64,000 nt of DNA from Chryseobacterium sp. MFBS3-17 (GCF_020687745.1 NZ_JAJEWK010000003.1:1-64000); one strand, 5' to 3'. Numbered from the stretch's first letter, positions 39,605-50,555 are shown. The notes: a model not told the origin generated them from the sequence alone. Numbers and translations: made by a program.

Positions 39605-42600
39605 TCAGTCTTCGAAAATATTGCCCATTCTGTTTTTCACCAACAGCCAGCTGGTATAGGAATATACCGTGTCTGTACCAAACTCACGCCATTGCAGAAT
39701 ATACCAATAGGTGGCGGTAGGGACATGGCGGGTAGGGGAAACCATGCCGTCCCACGTGAATCTGTTGGCAGGTGTGCCGGTAAAGACCTCGGCGCCATAG
39801 CGGTCAAAGATTCGGAACACCGGATCTTCCTTGGTCAGGAGTTCAGCATAGCTGATGAGATCATTCACACCGTCTCCGTTTGGTGTAATGGCATTAATGA
39901 GGTTGATGATGGAGAACTGCTTGGTGACGATAGAACAATCCAGGTCGTCTTTCACATAGATGGTATAAGTACCGCGGCCTACATTGTAAAATACATTGGA
40001 GGTCTGCCAGGTAATTCCATCCAGGGAATACTGGTAGGGAGGGGTGCCTCCGGTTACCGTGATGGTCACGGTGTTGTCTTTGATGTCGATGGCGGTAATG
40101 ACCGGCAGTTCTGCAGCGGTTACCGAAACTTCCTGACGGTACATGCAACCATTAAACGTTAAATCTACCCAGTAGTTGCCAATGCCGACCGTAATGGCCT
40201 GAGTGGTTTCACCGGTACTCCAGAGATATGCCTCAAAACCGGCTCCGGCATCCAGAACCGTGGTTCTGTTCTGGCAGATCACCTGATCTACCAGCGTGTC
40301 ACTTTCCTTCGGGGTTTTAATGTTGATGATGATCTCTGCTACCGACGGACAGATTCCCGGTTTTTCAAAGCGGATGAAGTAGGTGCCGGTCTGATCCACG
40401 TTTACAGGATTTGTAAGGGCGCCGGTGTTGTTCTGCGCATTGGCCAAGCTGTGATGAAAAGTGGCCGTAACCTGCGGGTCATTCGTATAGAATTGCAGGT
40501 AATTCATCAGATTGACATCGGCAATACCATCAAAATCCTCATCACAAACCGTTTGAACAGAAGTAGTGGTAAGCAGCGGAATAGCCGTTCCGAAAATAAA
40601 ATTAAGTGCCTTAATTACCGGTGCGCAACCGTCCGGTGAATTGACGCGGATGTAAATGGTGGTATTTGCCGTAAAGGTCCAGTTCACAGGCAGTGTATTT
40701 GCATTTCCTGCGGTGGCGTCTGCCAGGGTAGGATAATATTGAACCCCGAAATAAGCAGCGTTCTGAAGCACCTGTGTGCTAATATTATTGAGATTAATTT
40801 CAATAATGCCATCTACGTTATCATCACAGAAGGTCTGGCTGAAATCTGACACCACCGCTAAAGGAAAGAAGCCGAGTATAATCTGGGCAATGCTCTTACA
40901 GCCTTCCGGAGATGCAACCACTGCATAAACCGTAGTGGGTGCGGTAGTGTAGGCCCCTGTATTTCCGATGAGTGCGGCCGGGTTTTCGGTCTGGGCATCA
41001 TTTAACGTAGGGTAATAAGTGATGGTTACCGGTGTCTGCGTGGTGACGGCGGCAGAAGTAAGATCATAGGTTCCCTGGCCGTTTACATTACAGGCATTCA
41101 GCGTGACATTGTTCACCGGAATTTGGGCAATATTTATCGTTACGGTCACGGTTTCACATTCCGGGAAGTCCGGATGGTCACCACAGAACGTGTAGGTAAA
41201 TGTATCGGTACCAGAAACGCCCGGATTGGTCGTGGTATAAACAATTTCACCGGTTGCAGCATTTATTGTTACCGTACCCAGTGCAGGCGGCGTGGTGATC
41301 TGTATGGAAGATAATGCGATATTCTGCGGCACCGAAACACTTGTAAAAGCAGGCGTGATGTTTTGGGACACGCAGATATTGTAAGTGACACTGGTGTTCA
41401 CCATGCACTTTTCTACTTTAAATTGTGACGTAACCAGCGGCGCACAGCTGCCCATCGTTACAGATGCGGTGTAATAGCCCGGTTCTGTAGGGGTGATGGA
41501 GGCAGAAGTTGCTCCCGGGATCAGTGTGCCATTCAGAAACCACTGGTAGGAGTCATAAATAATGGGATCTACTGTAAGGATTATCCCGGGAATACAAGTA
41601 GTGCCCGAAGTCAGAATCACGGGTTGTGTGGGGAAACCGGCAAAGAATCCGCCATACCCTACAGCATCGGTACCGGCGTTAATTCCTGCCGTGATGGCTT
41701 TACTTGAGGTCACGGTCACGTTTCCGGTGACATTGGGAATACCGTAAGTCACCCAATTGGTGGTACCTGTCATGGGAAAGGGGCCGGCTCCTGCGGGCGG
41801 AGCAACGCCGTTAATCTGTACAATGGCACCTACCTCCGTGATTAAGTTCAGTTTTGTTGGGATGTTCAGAATTCCGGTGGGGTTGGCATTGGAATATACC
41901 TCGTTTTCGTCTATGAGTCCCAGTTCATCAATCTGTTTGGGAAGGTAGCAGTTCAGCGCAGGAATGAAGTTGAATCCGCCGGTGGCTACACTGTTGCCGC
42001 CACTGTCAATGCCGGAGAGCAGCTGGTACACATAAGCATTTTGGGAGGTAGAGATATAGAGATTATGATGGGAGGTTCCCTGCGGGATATACTTGTTATC
42101 GGGAACTACATAATGTTCACCTTCATTCAGTACGGCAGCGGGCACCGTTTCATTGTTCAGATAGACTTCAGTATTATTTTGTATGGCAACTACCAGGGCA
42201 CCTTCCATATTATTGCCAACGGTTCCGAATCCTTTTACCAGCGCAAAGGTATTGCCTAGGTGATTGGTGGGAATAGACTGATCCATCAGGATATCAGAAC
42301 TAAGGGGATGCAGACCGGCGTATTGTCCGTTAAAGTTCCCATTGGTCACATTCACGGGTTTGCTGGCTACGATTTTACTGCCAATGAAACTGTCGCCGTT
42401 TGCAGCCACATCGCCTTTGCCTTCTATGATATAGGACTGTCCTTTGTTCAGGGTAAAGGTCATGACAGGGTTGGTGGCGCCTGTAGTTCCGTTTGAGAAC
42501 TGAACAGTAGCGGGGTATCCGGATACGGTTACGGTAGTATTGTCTTCTGTAGCCAGAATTCCCGTCATAAAATTGAGAATTGGGTTTTCTACCGTAAGGG

Positions 42601-43054
42601 GTGCCATGGCGGTATAGAACGTGGTTCCGGCAGACGCTGTTCCTTTGGACGTGACAATTTCTGCATGGTTATACACGGAGAACCGGAGGTTGGCGTAGAA
42701 GGGAAATTCTGCTTTTACGTTTAATCCTTTGGTAATGGGCGTGAAGAGGTCATTCTGAAGTGTGGTGATGATGTATTGACGCGGTATGTCAAACTTCTGA
42801 GGATTTCCTTTACTGATGGTAACCGTGCCAATCAATACATTATTGTTATATATGCTTACAGGGAATGGCGTAGTTCTGTTGGTAGAGAGGTACACTTTCT
42901 GAAATGGAAAGGGGTTTCCGGACCGGTCTATCATGGGTGCAAACCAATGCTCTCGGTCCAGCTGCGAATAGACATTCGCAAACATGAATAGAAATAAGAT
43001 AAAAGGTAGATATTTTTTCACGGCATTCAGTTCATTCCTTACAAATTTAATCAT
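39605..43054 (-). CDS. Giant secreted protein with T9SS type B sorting domain, paralogue 1
   Basis: The protein has 1149 residues from the ATG at 43054; a longer frame to 43165 runs into the upstream terminator and is rejected. Signal peptide (YLPFILFLFMFANVYSQ) is followed by an IgGFc-binding-like N-terminal region (REHWFAPMIDRSGNPFPFQK, ILATEDNTTVTVSGY). Then come Ig/cadherin-like stretches, repeated modules of the VCDEDFDGIADVNL type and a SprB-like repeat (VTGGTPPYQYSLDGITW). The C-terminal type B domain starts at NAITPNGDGVND. T9SS carries such proteins across the outer membrane to the surface. Probable adhesin or matrix protein. Confidence 0.88.
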   Translation of the reverse strand: MIKFVRNELNAVKKYLPFILFLFMFANVYSQLDREHWFAPMIDRSGNPFPFQKVYLSTNRTTPFPVSIYNNNVLIGTVTISKGNPQKFDIPRQYIITTLQNDLFTPITKGLNVKAEFPFYANLRFSVYNHAEIVTSKGTASAGTTFYTAMAPLTVENPILNFMTGILATEDNTTVTVSGYPATVQFSNGTTGATNPVMTFTLNKGQSYIIEGKGDVAANGDSFIGSKIVASKPVNVTNGNFNGQYAGLHPLSSDILMDQSIPTNHLGNTFALVKGFGTVGNNMEGALVVAIQNNTEVYLNNETVPAAVLNEGEHYVVPDNKYIPQGTSHHNLYISTSQNAYVYQLLSGIDSGGNSVATGGFNFIPALNCYLPKQIDELGLIDENEVYSNANPTGILNIPTKLNLITEVGAIVQINGVAPPAGAGPFPMTGTTNWVTYGIPNVTGNVTVTSSKAITAGINAGTDAVGYGGFFAGFPTQPVILTSGTTCIPGIILTVDPIIYDSYQWFLNGTLIPGATSASITPTEPGYYTASVTMGSCAPLVTSQFKVEKCMVNTSVTYNICVSQNITPAFTSVSVPQNIALSSIQITTPPALGTVTINAATGEIVYTTTNPGVSGTDTFTYTFCGDHPDFPECETVTVTINIAQIPVNNVTLNACNVNGQGTYDLTSAAVTTQTPVTITYYPTLNDAQTENPAALIGNTGAYTTAPTTVYAVVASPEGCKSIAQIILGFFPLAVVSDFSQTFCDDNVDGIIEINLNNISTQVLQNAAYFGVQYYPTLADATAGNANTLPVNWTFTANTTIYIRVNSPDGCAPVIKALNFIFGTAIPLLTTTSVQTVCDEDFDGIADVNLMNYLQFYTNDPQVTATFHHSLANAQNNTGALTNPVNVDQTGTYFIRFEKPGICPSVAEIIINIKTPKESDTLVDQVICQNRTTVLDAGAGFEAYLWSTGETTQAITVGIGNYWVDLTFNGCMYRQEVSVTAAELPVITAIDIKDNTVTITVTGGTPPYQYSLDGITWQTSNVFYNVGRGTYTIYVKDDLDCSIVTKQFSIINLINAITPNGDGVNDLISYAELLTKEDPVFRIFDRYGAEVFTGTPANRFTWDGMVSPTRHVPTATYWYILQWREFGTDTVYSYTSWLLVKNRMGNIFED

Positions 43055-43087
43055 TTTAAATTTAGCATTCAGTAATTTGTATTTAAA

Positions 43088-43116
43088 TAAAAAAACACGG
43101 CTGTGAAGCCGTGTTT
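43088..43116 (-). terminator. Terminator after paralogue 2
   Basis: AAACACGGCT (43093-43102) / AGCCGTGTTT (43107-43116), a perfect 10-bp stem, with a T run in the minus direction. It separates paralogue 2 from paralogue 1. Confidence 0.85.
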
Positions 43117-43137
43117 CTGATATGATTAAGGTTAATA

Positions 43138-46100
43138 TTAATCTCTGTTTTTCACCAGAATCCAACCTTTATAGATGGCAGGTGTGCCGTCTGGCTCATT
43201 CCAGGTGATGTGATACCAGTAGGTTCCGGTAACCACTTTCTTGTTTCCTGTACGTCCGTCCCAACGGTAATCGTTCTTTTTATCGGCCAAATGCAATCTG
43301 TTGCCATAGCGGTCATAAATAGAGAACGTAAGGTTTTCTTTATAACGCAGGGCAGAGTAATCCAGATAGTCATTCACTCCGTCATCGTTTGGTGTTACTG
43401 CATTGATGAAATTCGGAACGGTAATCGTAACTGAAATTGGCTCACAATTGAATGCATCTCTTACGAAGAAGGTGTTCTCACCTCTTGGCAGATCCGTAAA
43501 TACATTAGAATCCTGCCAGTTGATTCCGTCTATAGAGAATTCATAAGGGGCTTTACCTCCTGCTACCGTAAGGGTAACGGTATTATTGTCAATGTCAATA
43601 TTAGTAAGTACAACTTCCGGTGCTTTGTGTACCTGTACTTCCTGCAGGGTCTGACATCCGTTTGTGGTCAGTAATACCCAGTATTGACCTACTGTTACAT
43701 TGCTGATGGACTGTGTAGTTTCACCGGTGCTCCACTCGTAAGCGTCGAAACCAGGTCCGGCATCCAGCGTAGTTCTGGACTCGATACAGATAATCTGATC
43801 TTGCAGAACAGGCGAGTAATTCGGTGGAATAACCGTCAGGGTGATGGTCGCAATATCATAACATCCGTTTGCATTGTACACTCTTACATATACATTTGTA
43901 CTAGGGGAAACATAAACAAACGGATTCTGAATTTCGTTGGTATTGTTTTCTGCATCAGCAAGTGACGGGAAATAATCAAATGTGGCTCCAAGACCTCCGC
44001 CTACATTGGCGGTTGTAAGATCAAATTCTCCGGTGTTTGGGGCTCCTACTATAAAGCAGGATTCCATAACGGCATCGTTAACCTGTGGTTGCTCATAGAA
44101 ATTGAGCGTAATAGTCGAGTAGTCCACACATCCTTCCGGAGTGGTTACTTTTACATATACATTTCCTGTAGCTGAGATATAGGCAGCAGGCACGGTAATT
44201 TCGTTGGTGTCGTTTTGCGCATCAGTCAGTGTAGGGTAATATTGCAGGGTTGCTCCCGGATAATCGGTTACATCTGCTGTGGTCAGGTCAAAAGGTGCCA
44301 CACCATTATAAGGACAGGCAATCAGGGTATCGTCATCGGTTTCCAGTACCACTACATTAATATTAATGGTTACCTCTTCACTGTCGAAGAAATCCGGTAC
44401 AGTACTTTGGAAATAGTACGTGAAAGTATCCGGTCCTAAAAATCCGGGGTTAGCGGTATAGGTTACGGTACCGTTGATGTTGTCAATCGTTACCGTACCG
44501 TTTGCAGGCGGGGTAGTGATGACAATGGAGTTCAGGTCAATGGTTTGGGTAGAAGTGGTAAACTCTACAGGGAACGTTTTACCGCCACATACGTTTACAG
44601 ATTCTGTAGTTTCCACCAGACAAGGATAAACGTGGTATTCCGGTGTGGTTACCGGGTTACATCCGCTGATGCTTACCGTTACGGTATAGATGCCTGGCAA
44701 TGTAGGTGTATAGCTGTACGTGTTCGCTCCGGAAATCGGGTTGCCGTTCAGGAACCACTGATAGGTTTCATAAATATCATCTACTTCCAGGACCAGTCCC
44801 GGGATACATTCTCCGGTAGTTTTCACTATGGCAGGTACAGAAGAGAATCCTGCAAAATACCCTCCGTATCCGGCAGTAGAGTAACCTCCGTTGATCCCTG
44901 CGGTAAGCGCTTTGGTAGAGTTAATGGTCAGGTTTCCGGTTACACCAGGGATGTCGTAGGAAACCCAGTTGGCATTACCGGTTACAGGATATGGACCTTG
45001 TGCGGCGGTAGGTGCCACACCGTTTACGGTTACCACGGCTCCTGCTTCCGTAAGGATGTTCAGTTTCATGGTAATATTTCCACCGTAGTTGGGCATCTGG
45101 TTTATTAAGGCAATTTCATCAACCTCCCGTGGCATATAACAGCTTAAAGGCGGTATATAGTTAAACCCGGCGGTGTTGGTACCCGAAGAACTTGATCCCG
45201 TTCCCAAAAGCTGATACAGATAAACCGGTCTGGTGGTACTGATGTACACATTGTGGTGGTTATTCCCCTGGTTGATATACGCATTACTCAAAACCCGGTA
45301 CCATTGGCCGGCGTTGATGGTGGCAATAGCAGTTGGGGAGCCATTCAGGAAAATCTGAGTATTGTCTTCGGTGGCTACTATGAGACCACCTTCCTGGTTA
45401 GAAGCATCGGCCAGATAAGTAAGGCTTCGCACCATGGCGAAGGTGGTTCCCAGACGCTCGGTAGGGACACTTTGATCCATGATAAGGTCGGAGCCGGAGG
45501 ATGTATTGGCCGTTCCGAACATACCGTTGGCATTACCATTGGTCATGGTGACGGGTTTATCCGCATTAATTCGTGCTCCGATGAATCCGGTCTGGTTTCC
45601 TCCAATATTGGCGATACCGGCAAGCAGTACAGACTGACCCCTGTTCAGGGTGAAGGTATAGGATGGCGGAGTGGTGGTGGTGGGTCCGTTTACAAACCGT
45701 ACACCGGCACCGTAACCGCTCACGGTTACAGTGGTGTTATTTTCTGTGGCCAGAATCCCCGCGGTGAAGTTCATTCCTGTGGACGAAGCAGTTAATGGTG
45801 CCGGAGCTGCAAAGAACTCGGTGCCCAGACCTGCACGGCCTTTGGAGGTTAAGAATTCACCATGCGCTGATTGCTGCATTCTAAGAGAGACAAAATACTT
45901 GAAATCCGGGTTGTTTCCTACGGATTTAGTATAAACCCCTTTATTTATTACCGTTAAAGCTTCTGCTGCAGTATTTGCGAAAAAATACTGCTGAGCTACA
46001 GTAGATGGCATAATCAACACCTTGGGGTTGTTTTTACTTAACCCTGTAATGGTGTGAATGATGGTACCATTGTTAAAAATTTCCACATCAAAAGGCGTGG

Positions 46101-46245
46101 TAGACTTCGTAGAGAAGTACAGACCATGTGTGTATCCGGTAGTATTGGCGTAGTATGGCGCAATCCAGTGATCGGTGTCATACTGAGCACTTAACTTACC
46201 GAACGAAAACACAATCATCAAAAAAAGAAGTAGTTGTTTTTTCAT
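43138..46245 (-). CDS. Giant secreted protein with T9SS type B sorting domain, paralogue 2
   Basis: This 1035-residue paralogue opens MKKQLLLFLMIVFSFGKLSA and has the same order as paralogue 1: signal peptide, IgGFc-binding-like region (TDHWIAPYYANTTGYTHGLY, ILATENNTTVTVSGY), Ig/cadherin-like module (TITPPANG-like), DxDG-poor repeats, a SprB-like repeat (VAGGKAPYEFSIDGINW) and the type B sorting tail (NAVTPNDDGVNDYLDYSALR to ILVKNRD). The NPNDDG variant replaces NPNGDG. It is the shortest of the three, lacking some middle repeats. It is flanked by its own terminator. Confidence 0.88.
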   Translation of the reverse strand: MKKQLLLFLMIVFSFGKLSAQYDTDHWIAPYYANTTGYTHGLYFSTKSTTPFDVEIFNNGTIIHTITGLSKNNPKVLIMPSTVAQQYFFANTAAEALTVINKGVYTKSVGNNPDFKYFVSLRMQQSAHGEFLTSKGRAGLGTEFFAAPAPLTASSTGMNFTAGILATENNTTVTVSGYGAGVRFVNGPTTTTPPSYTFTLNRGQSVLLAGIANIGGNQTGFIGARINADKPVTMTNGNANGMFGTANTSSGSDLIMDQSVPTERLGTTFAMVRSLTYLADASNQEGGLIVATEDNTQIFLNGSPTAIATINAGQWYRVLSNAYINQGNNHHNVYISTTRPVYLYQLLGTGSSSSGTNTAGFNYIPPLSCYMPREVDEIALINQMPNYGGNITMKLNILTEAGAVVTVNGVAPTAAQGPYPVTGNANWVSYDIPGVTGNLTINSTKALTAGINGGYSTAGYGGYFAGFSSVPAIVKTTGECIPGLVLEVDDIYETYQWFLNGNPISGANTYSYTPTLPGIYTVTVSISGCNPVTTPEYHVYPCLVETTESVNVCGGKTFPVEFTTSTQTIDLNSIVITTPPANGTVTIDNINGTVTYTANPGFLGPDTFTYYFQSTVPDFFDSEEVTININVVVLETDDDTLIACPYNGVAPFDLTTADVTDYPGATLQYYPTLTDAQNDTNEITVPAAYISATGNVYVKVTTPEGCVDYSTITLNFYEQPQVNDAVMESCFIVGAPNTGEFDLTTANVGGGLGATFDYFPSLADAENNTNEIQNPFVYVSPSTNVYVRVYNANGCYDIATITLTVIPPNYSPVLQDQIICIESRTTLDAGPGFDAYEWSTGETTQSISNVTVGQYWVLLTTNGCQTLQEVQVHKAPEVVLTNIDIDNNTVTLTVAGGKAPYEFSIDGINWQDSNVFTDLPRGENTFFVRDAFNCEPISVTITVPNFINAVTPNDDGVNDYLDYSALRYKENLTFSIYDRYGNRLHLADKKNDYRWDGRTGNKKVVTGTYWYHITWNEPDGTPAIYKGWILVKNRD

Positions 46246-46321
46246 TTTTCAAAAGTTATTTCATTTTCACAAATTTATAATAAATTCTTCATATACCGGC
46301 TATCGGCTTAAATATTTTATG

Positions 46322-49300
46322 TTATTCTCTGTTTTTAAGCAGTATCCAGCCCTGGTATTCTGAATTTTCTTTTGTGTCGGGGTCGGTCCATTTCAGGACA
46401 TACCAGTACGTGCCACTGCTGATGGCCTGGCCGGAAACCTTACCGTCCCAGATGTATTTTTTTGCTGAAGACTGGTATACTACCGAGCCATAGCGGTCAA
46501 AAATCTGAATGCTTACATTTTCTTTCGTGCGTAAATCAGAATAGTCCAGAACATCATTCACACCATCTCCGTTTGGTGTAATTGCATTAATCAGATTCAA
46601 TACCAGGAATTCTTTCATGACCGGCCGGCATTTTTCGGCAGAACGTACATATACAGTATGTGTCCCTTTGGATAAACCCATGAAAACATTGGAGGCCTGA
46701 TAGATAACACCGTCCAGGGAGTATTCATATGGTGGTGTTCCGCCGGATACATGGATGGTGGCTATGTCTCCCTTCACCTCTATTTTAGTGATGACCGGTT
46801 GCTCTGCGGGTAAAACCTGAACATATTGCCTGTACACACATCCGTTAAAACTCAGATCCACATAATAGTTGCCGATGGTCGCCGTTATGGTCTGTGTAGT
46901 AGCGCCGGTGCTCCAGAGATAGCTGGTAAATCCAGCTCCCGCGTCCAGAGTGACAGAGGTTCCGGGGCAAATGGAAATATCTTTCAGGGTCTCCGACGCT
47001 TTGGGAGATTTAAGACTGATATTCAGTTCTGCCGTATTGGGACAGCCGTTATTGCTTTCAAAGCGGACATAGAAAGTCTGAGGACCGGTAATGTTCTGAT
47101 TGGAATTCACGGCGTTTACATCATTCTGAGCATCGGCCAGTGACAGGTGGTAACTCGCCGAAACTCCCGGAGCAGTGGTAAATTGTGCAATGAAGCCGTT
47201 CAGGTTCACCTGTTCATCACCACTCAGATCATTGTCACAGACTTCAGTGGTCACATCATTGGTTAACAGTTGAATTTTATTGCCTATACTGAAAGTAATC
47301 TGTCCGTAGGCCGGTGTACAATTGCCGGTAATGCTGTCTACCCGCACATACACGGTGGTTGTGGCGTTATAGGTCCAGTTATTAGGTAAGTTGTTGTTTC
47401 CGCCTGCCTGTGCAGCAGCAAGTGTGGTATAATACCGAACGGTAAAGGCGCCCGCATTGTTCACAATCTGTGGCGTAATGGTGCTGAAATCTACCGTCAC
47501 AATGCCATCAAAATTGTCATCGCAGAGTGCGCCGTTGAAATTTGCCGTATTGATGTTCGGCAGCGGAATCACGTTCAGTTGGATTGTAGTGCTGCTGATA
47601 CAGCCGTTCTGTGTAGATACCAGTACATATACGGTAGCAGAGGCCGAATTATAGGCATTTGGGTTGTTCAAAGGAACTGTAAGAGCGGCGTCTGTAAAAT
47701 AAGTCAGGGTAACACCGGTGTTGGTGGTCACATTGGCCTGAGAAAGATTGAAGGTAGCGGTTCCGGCGGTATTGCCACAGGCTGAAAGTGTTGCAGGGGT
47801 TACCTGAAGTGTTTCCAGATTCAGTGTGATTTTTCCGGTATTCGGGCATCCGTCATTACTGCTGAAACGAATATAATATATTCCTGTGCCGGTGACCAGC
47901 TGGTTAGGGTTAATGGCATTGTTTCCATTCTGAGCATCTGCCAGACTGCTGTGAAAGGTTGCACTGACCCCTGCAGCGGTGGTAAAGGATGGAATATAGT
48001 TTGTAAGATTGGCATTTTCTGATCCGTTCCCGTCCGGATCACAGAGTGTGCTCGTGATTTCCGAAGTCAGTAGCGGCAGCGGATTGGCAATAATGAAGTC
48101 AATCTGACCGAAAACCGGCGGGCAGTTACCTGTAATGGTGTCCACACGTACATAAACCGTAGTGGGTGCATTGTACGTCCAGTTTACAGGAAGAGTATTC
48201 GCATTTCCGGCAGCAGCGTCGGCTTGATTCAAATAATATCTGGTCGTGAATTGCGCAGCGTTATTGACAATCTGTGGAGTAATCACCGTGAAATCCACAG
48301 GAACGGTTCCGTCCAGATTTTCGTCGCACAAGGCAGCATTAAAATTACTGGTGTCAATGTTGGGCGCAGGGTTTATGGTAAGTTGCACGGGTGCTGTGCC
48401 CGCACACCCGTAGGTGGAAACTACAGAAGCGTAGACCATGCCTGCCGGTCCTGTATAATTTGCCGGATTCGGGATAGCATTTGTGAGTGCTGCATCTGAG
48501 AAATAGGTCACTGCAGCACCGGGATCGTTGCTCACGGTAACCGAAGTCAGGTCAAAGGTTCCGCTGCCGTCGGCATTGGCACAGGTGGCAATGGATGCGC
48601 CCGTTGTCTGCAAAACTTCAATATTTAAAATGACTCTGAAGTATTCAAAATCTGCCGGATTTCCGGTTCCCTGGAGATAATACACAAACTGAACCTGCGT
48701 ATTTGCAGTGAGGCCGTTTTGTGGGGTATATGAAATTATTCCTGTAACCGGATTTACGTTGGTTGTTCCGCTGCCCGGTGCCTGGATGATTTGTGTAAGA
48801 GCCGGATCAATGGTTTGAGTAGATGTGGTAAAGGCCGGATTGATGGTGAATGTGTTGCAGGATCCTATGGTCTGCGTGGATTCTGTAATGGGCGGACACA
48901 GTGTATAGTCATAAGCTTCAGTAATCCTTGATTCGCAAAGGTTTTTGGTTACCATCACGGTATAGTTGCCAGCTCCATAAAGTTCCGGGTTGATACTATA
49001 GCCGGTTTCTCCCGGTATGGCCACACCGTTCAGGTACCATTGGTAAGCATCATAAGAGTTGTCTACCTGTAGTTGTATGCCTGCGAAGCAATCACCTGTC
49101 TTAGTAATGGAAGGGATGGAAGAGAATCCGGCAAAATAGCCACCATATCCTACGGCACCACTTCCGGCCGCAATTCCTGCGGTGACGGATTTGGTAGAAT
49201 TTACGGTAATGTTTCCATTGACGTTTGCTACTGAATAGGTAACCCAGTTCGGATTGGAATTTACGGGGTAAGGGCCGTTCGCACCACCCAGTACCGCTCC

Positions 49301-50473
49301 GTTTACGGTAACTACCGCTCCGCTTTGGGTAATGATGTTCAGTTTCGTGCTGTACTGTGAGGATCCCATACTGGAGATATTTCCGATTTCATCTACTTTA
49401 TTTGGCAGAAAACAATTCAGAGGCGGTATATAGTTAAATCCTCCTGCGGCATGCACTGTTCCTGTGGCGGTCCCTCCCAGAAACTGATACACATACACGT
49501 TTTTGCTGGAGGAGATGCTCATGTTATAATGATTGTTCCCTTGGTTGACGTATCCTGCGGCACCGTCGACCATGAAATAATCTCCTTCGTTCAGAATGGT
49601 TCCGATCGGATTTCCATTAACGGAAATCTGGGTGTTATCCTCGGTAGCTACCACCATTGCGGTTTCCATTCCGGATGAAGTGGGTGCGTTGCCTTTAACC
49701 AGTACAAATAGGTCACCGAGGCGGTCCACGGGTACTGCCTGGTCCATCAGGATATCATTATTGGTAAAATTCTGGTTGGTATAGATGCCGTTGAAGTTGC
49801 CATTGGTAACAGTCACGGGTCTGTTCGCCACTATTTTGGCTCCTATGAGCCCGTCTTTATTGGCGGTCACCACATCACTCACCGCATCCAGAATATAGGA
49901 CTGTCCTTTGTTCAGCGTAAAGGTGAGCGTGGGCAAGGAGGTGCCGTTAGAAAAAACTACGGCTGGATTATAACCCGAAATGGTCACGGTGGTGTTGTCC
50001 TCTGTGGCCATTACACCAATCGTAGAATTTATATAATAGGCGGTTCCGGTGTTGGCTGCCATCGCTGCATAAAATGTGGTTCCGAGTCCGGCAAGACCTT
50101 TTGAAGTGATGATTTCGGCATGATTGGTTACTGCGAAACGGTAATTGGCAAAGAATTTTTTTGAACCTTTAGCGTAAATTCCTTTTGCAATGGGAGTGAA
50201 CAGCTGGCTGGAATTGGTGCCCATCATATATGCACCCGGTACCGGTACTACTGCGGGATTTCCCTTGCTGATATTTGCTGTGGCAAATACCATATTATTG
50301 TAATAGACGCTTACGGTAAATGGTGTAGTCTCATTGGTGGAGAGATATAAATTACTGTCAAATCCACTTGTGGCAGATTTGGGTGCCATAGGTGCAAACC
50401 AATGTTCCGTATCCAGCTGTGCATACCCAAAAAACGACAGAAGCAGAAAGAGAGCCGGTAGAAGTTTTTTCAT
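46322..50473 (-). CDS. Giant secreted protein with T9SS type B sorting domain, paralogue 3
   Basis: The protein has 1383 residues from the ATG at 50473 (MKKLLPALFLLLSFFGYAQ); a start 8 codons earlier is possible. The IgGFc-binding-like region (TEHWFAPMAPKSATSGFDSN, VMATEDNTTVTISGY) is followed by a longer middle. At least two near-copies of a module occur (ALCDENLDGTVPVDFTVITP and ALCDDNFDGIVTVDFSTITP), so internal duplication has lengthened it. SprB-like repeat (VSGGTPPYEYSLDGVIY) and type B tail (NAITPNGDGVNDVLDYSDLR) end it. Export by T9SS is expected. Confidence 0.88.
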   Translation of the reverse strand: MKKLLPALFLLLSFFGYAQLDTEHWFAPMAPKSATSGFDSNLYLSTNETTPFTVSVYYNNMVFATANISKGNPAVVPVPGAYMMGTNSSQLFTPIAKGIYAKGSKKFFANYRFAVTNHAEIITSKGLAGLGTTFYAAMAANTGTAYYINSTIGVMATEDNTTVTISGYNPAVVFSNGTSLPTLTFTLNKGQSYILDAVSDVVTANKDGLIGAKIVANRPVTVTNGNFNGIYTNQNFTNNDILMDQAVPVDRLGDLFVLVKGNAPTSSGMETAMVVATEDNTQISVNGNPIGTILNEGDYFMVDGAAGYVNQGNNHYNMSISSSKNVYVYQFLGGTATGTVHAAGGFNYIPPLNCFLPNKVDEIGNISSMGSSQYSTKLNIITQSGAVVTVNGAVLGGANGPYPVNSNPNWVTYSVANVNGNITVNSTKSVTAGIAAGSGAVGYGGYFAGFSSIPSITKTGDCFAGIQLQVDNSYDAYQWYLNGVAIPGETGYSINPELYGAGNYTVMVTKNLCESRITEAYDYTLCPPITESTQTIGSCNTFTINPAFTTSTQTIDPALTQIIQAPGSGTTNVNPVTGIISYTPQNGLTANTQVQFVYYLQGTGNPADFEYFRVILNIEVLQTTGASIATCANADGSGTFDLTSVTVSNDPGAAVTYFSDAALTNAIPNPANYTGPAGMVYASVVSTYGCAGTAPVQLTINPAPNIDTSNFNAALCDENLDGTVPVDFTVITPQIVNNAAQFTTRYYLNQADAAAGNANTLPVNWTYNAPTTVYVRVDTITGNCPPVFGQIDFIIANPLPLLTSEITSTLCDPDGNGSENANLTNYIPSFTTAAGVSATFHSSLADAQNGNNAINPNQLVTGTGIYYIRFSSNDGCPNTGKITLNLETLQVTPATLSACGNTAGTATFNLSQANVTTNTGVTLTYFTDAALTVPLNNPNAYNSASATVYVLVSTQNGCISSTTIQLNVIPLPNINTANFNGALCDDNFDGIVTVDFSTITPQIVNNAGAFTVRYYTTLAAAQAGGNNNLPNNWTYNATTTVYVRVDSITGNCTPAYGQITFSIGNKIQLLTNDVTTEVCDNDLSGDEQVNLNGFIAQFTTAPGVSASYHLSLADAQNDVNAVNSNQNITGPQTFYVRFESNNGCPNTAELNISLKSPKASETLKDISICPGTSVTLDAGAGFTSYLWSTGATTQTITATIGNYYVDLSFNGCVYRQYVQVLPAEQPVITKIEVKGDIATIHVSGGTPPYEYSLDGVIYQASNVFMGLSKGTHTVYVRSAEKCRPVMKEFLVLNLINAITPNGDGVNDVLDYSDLRTKENVSIQIFDRYGSVVYQSSAKKYIWDGKVSGQAISSGTYWYVLKWTDPDTKENSEYQGWILLKNRE

Positions 50474-50532
50474 AAAATTATTACAAAAGGGTGACAAATG
50501 TACTCATTAATTATCAATTATTTACAAAAAAA

Positions 50533-50555
50533 ATCTCCCCGAAAATCAGGGAGAT
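50533..50555 (-). terminator. Terminator after tsf
   Basis: ATCTCCC (50533-50539) / GGGAGAT (50549-50555) with an A run on the + strand immediately left (T run on -). Confidence 0.7.

Noticed and set aside
43055-43165. N-terminal extension of giant paralogue 1 upstream of 43054
   Set aside because: It would run through the terminator of paralogue 2 and its end, and it lacks the signal peptide context. The ATG at 43054 precedes a proper signal peptide.
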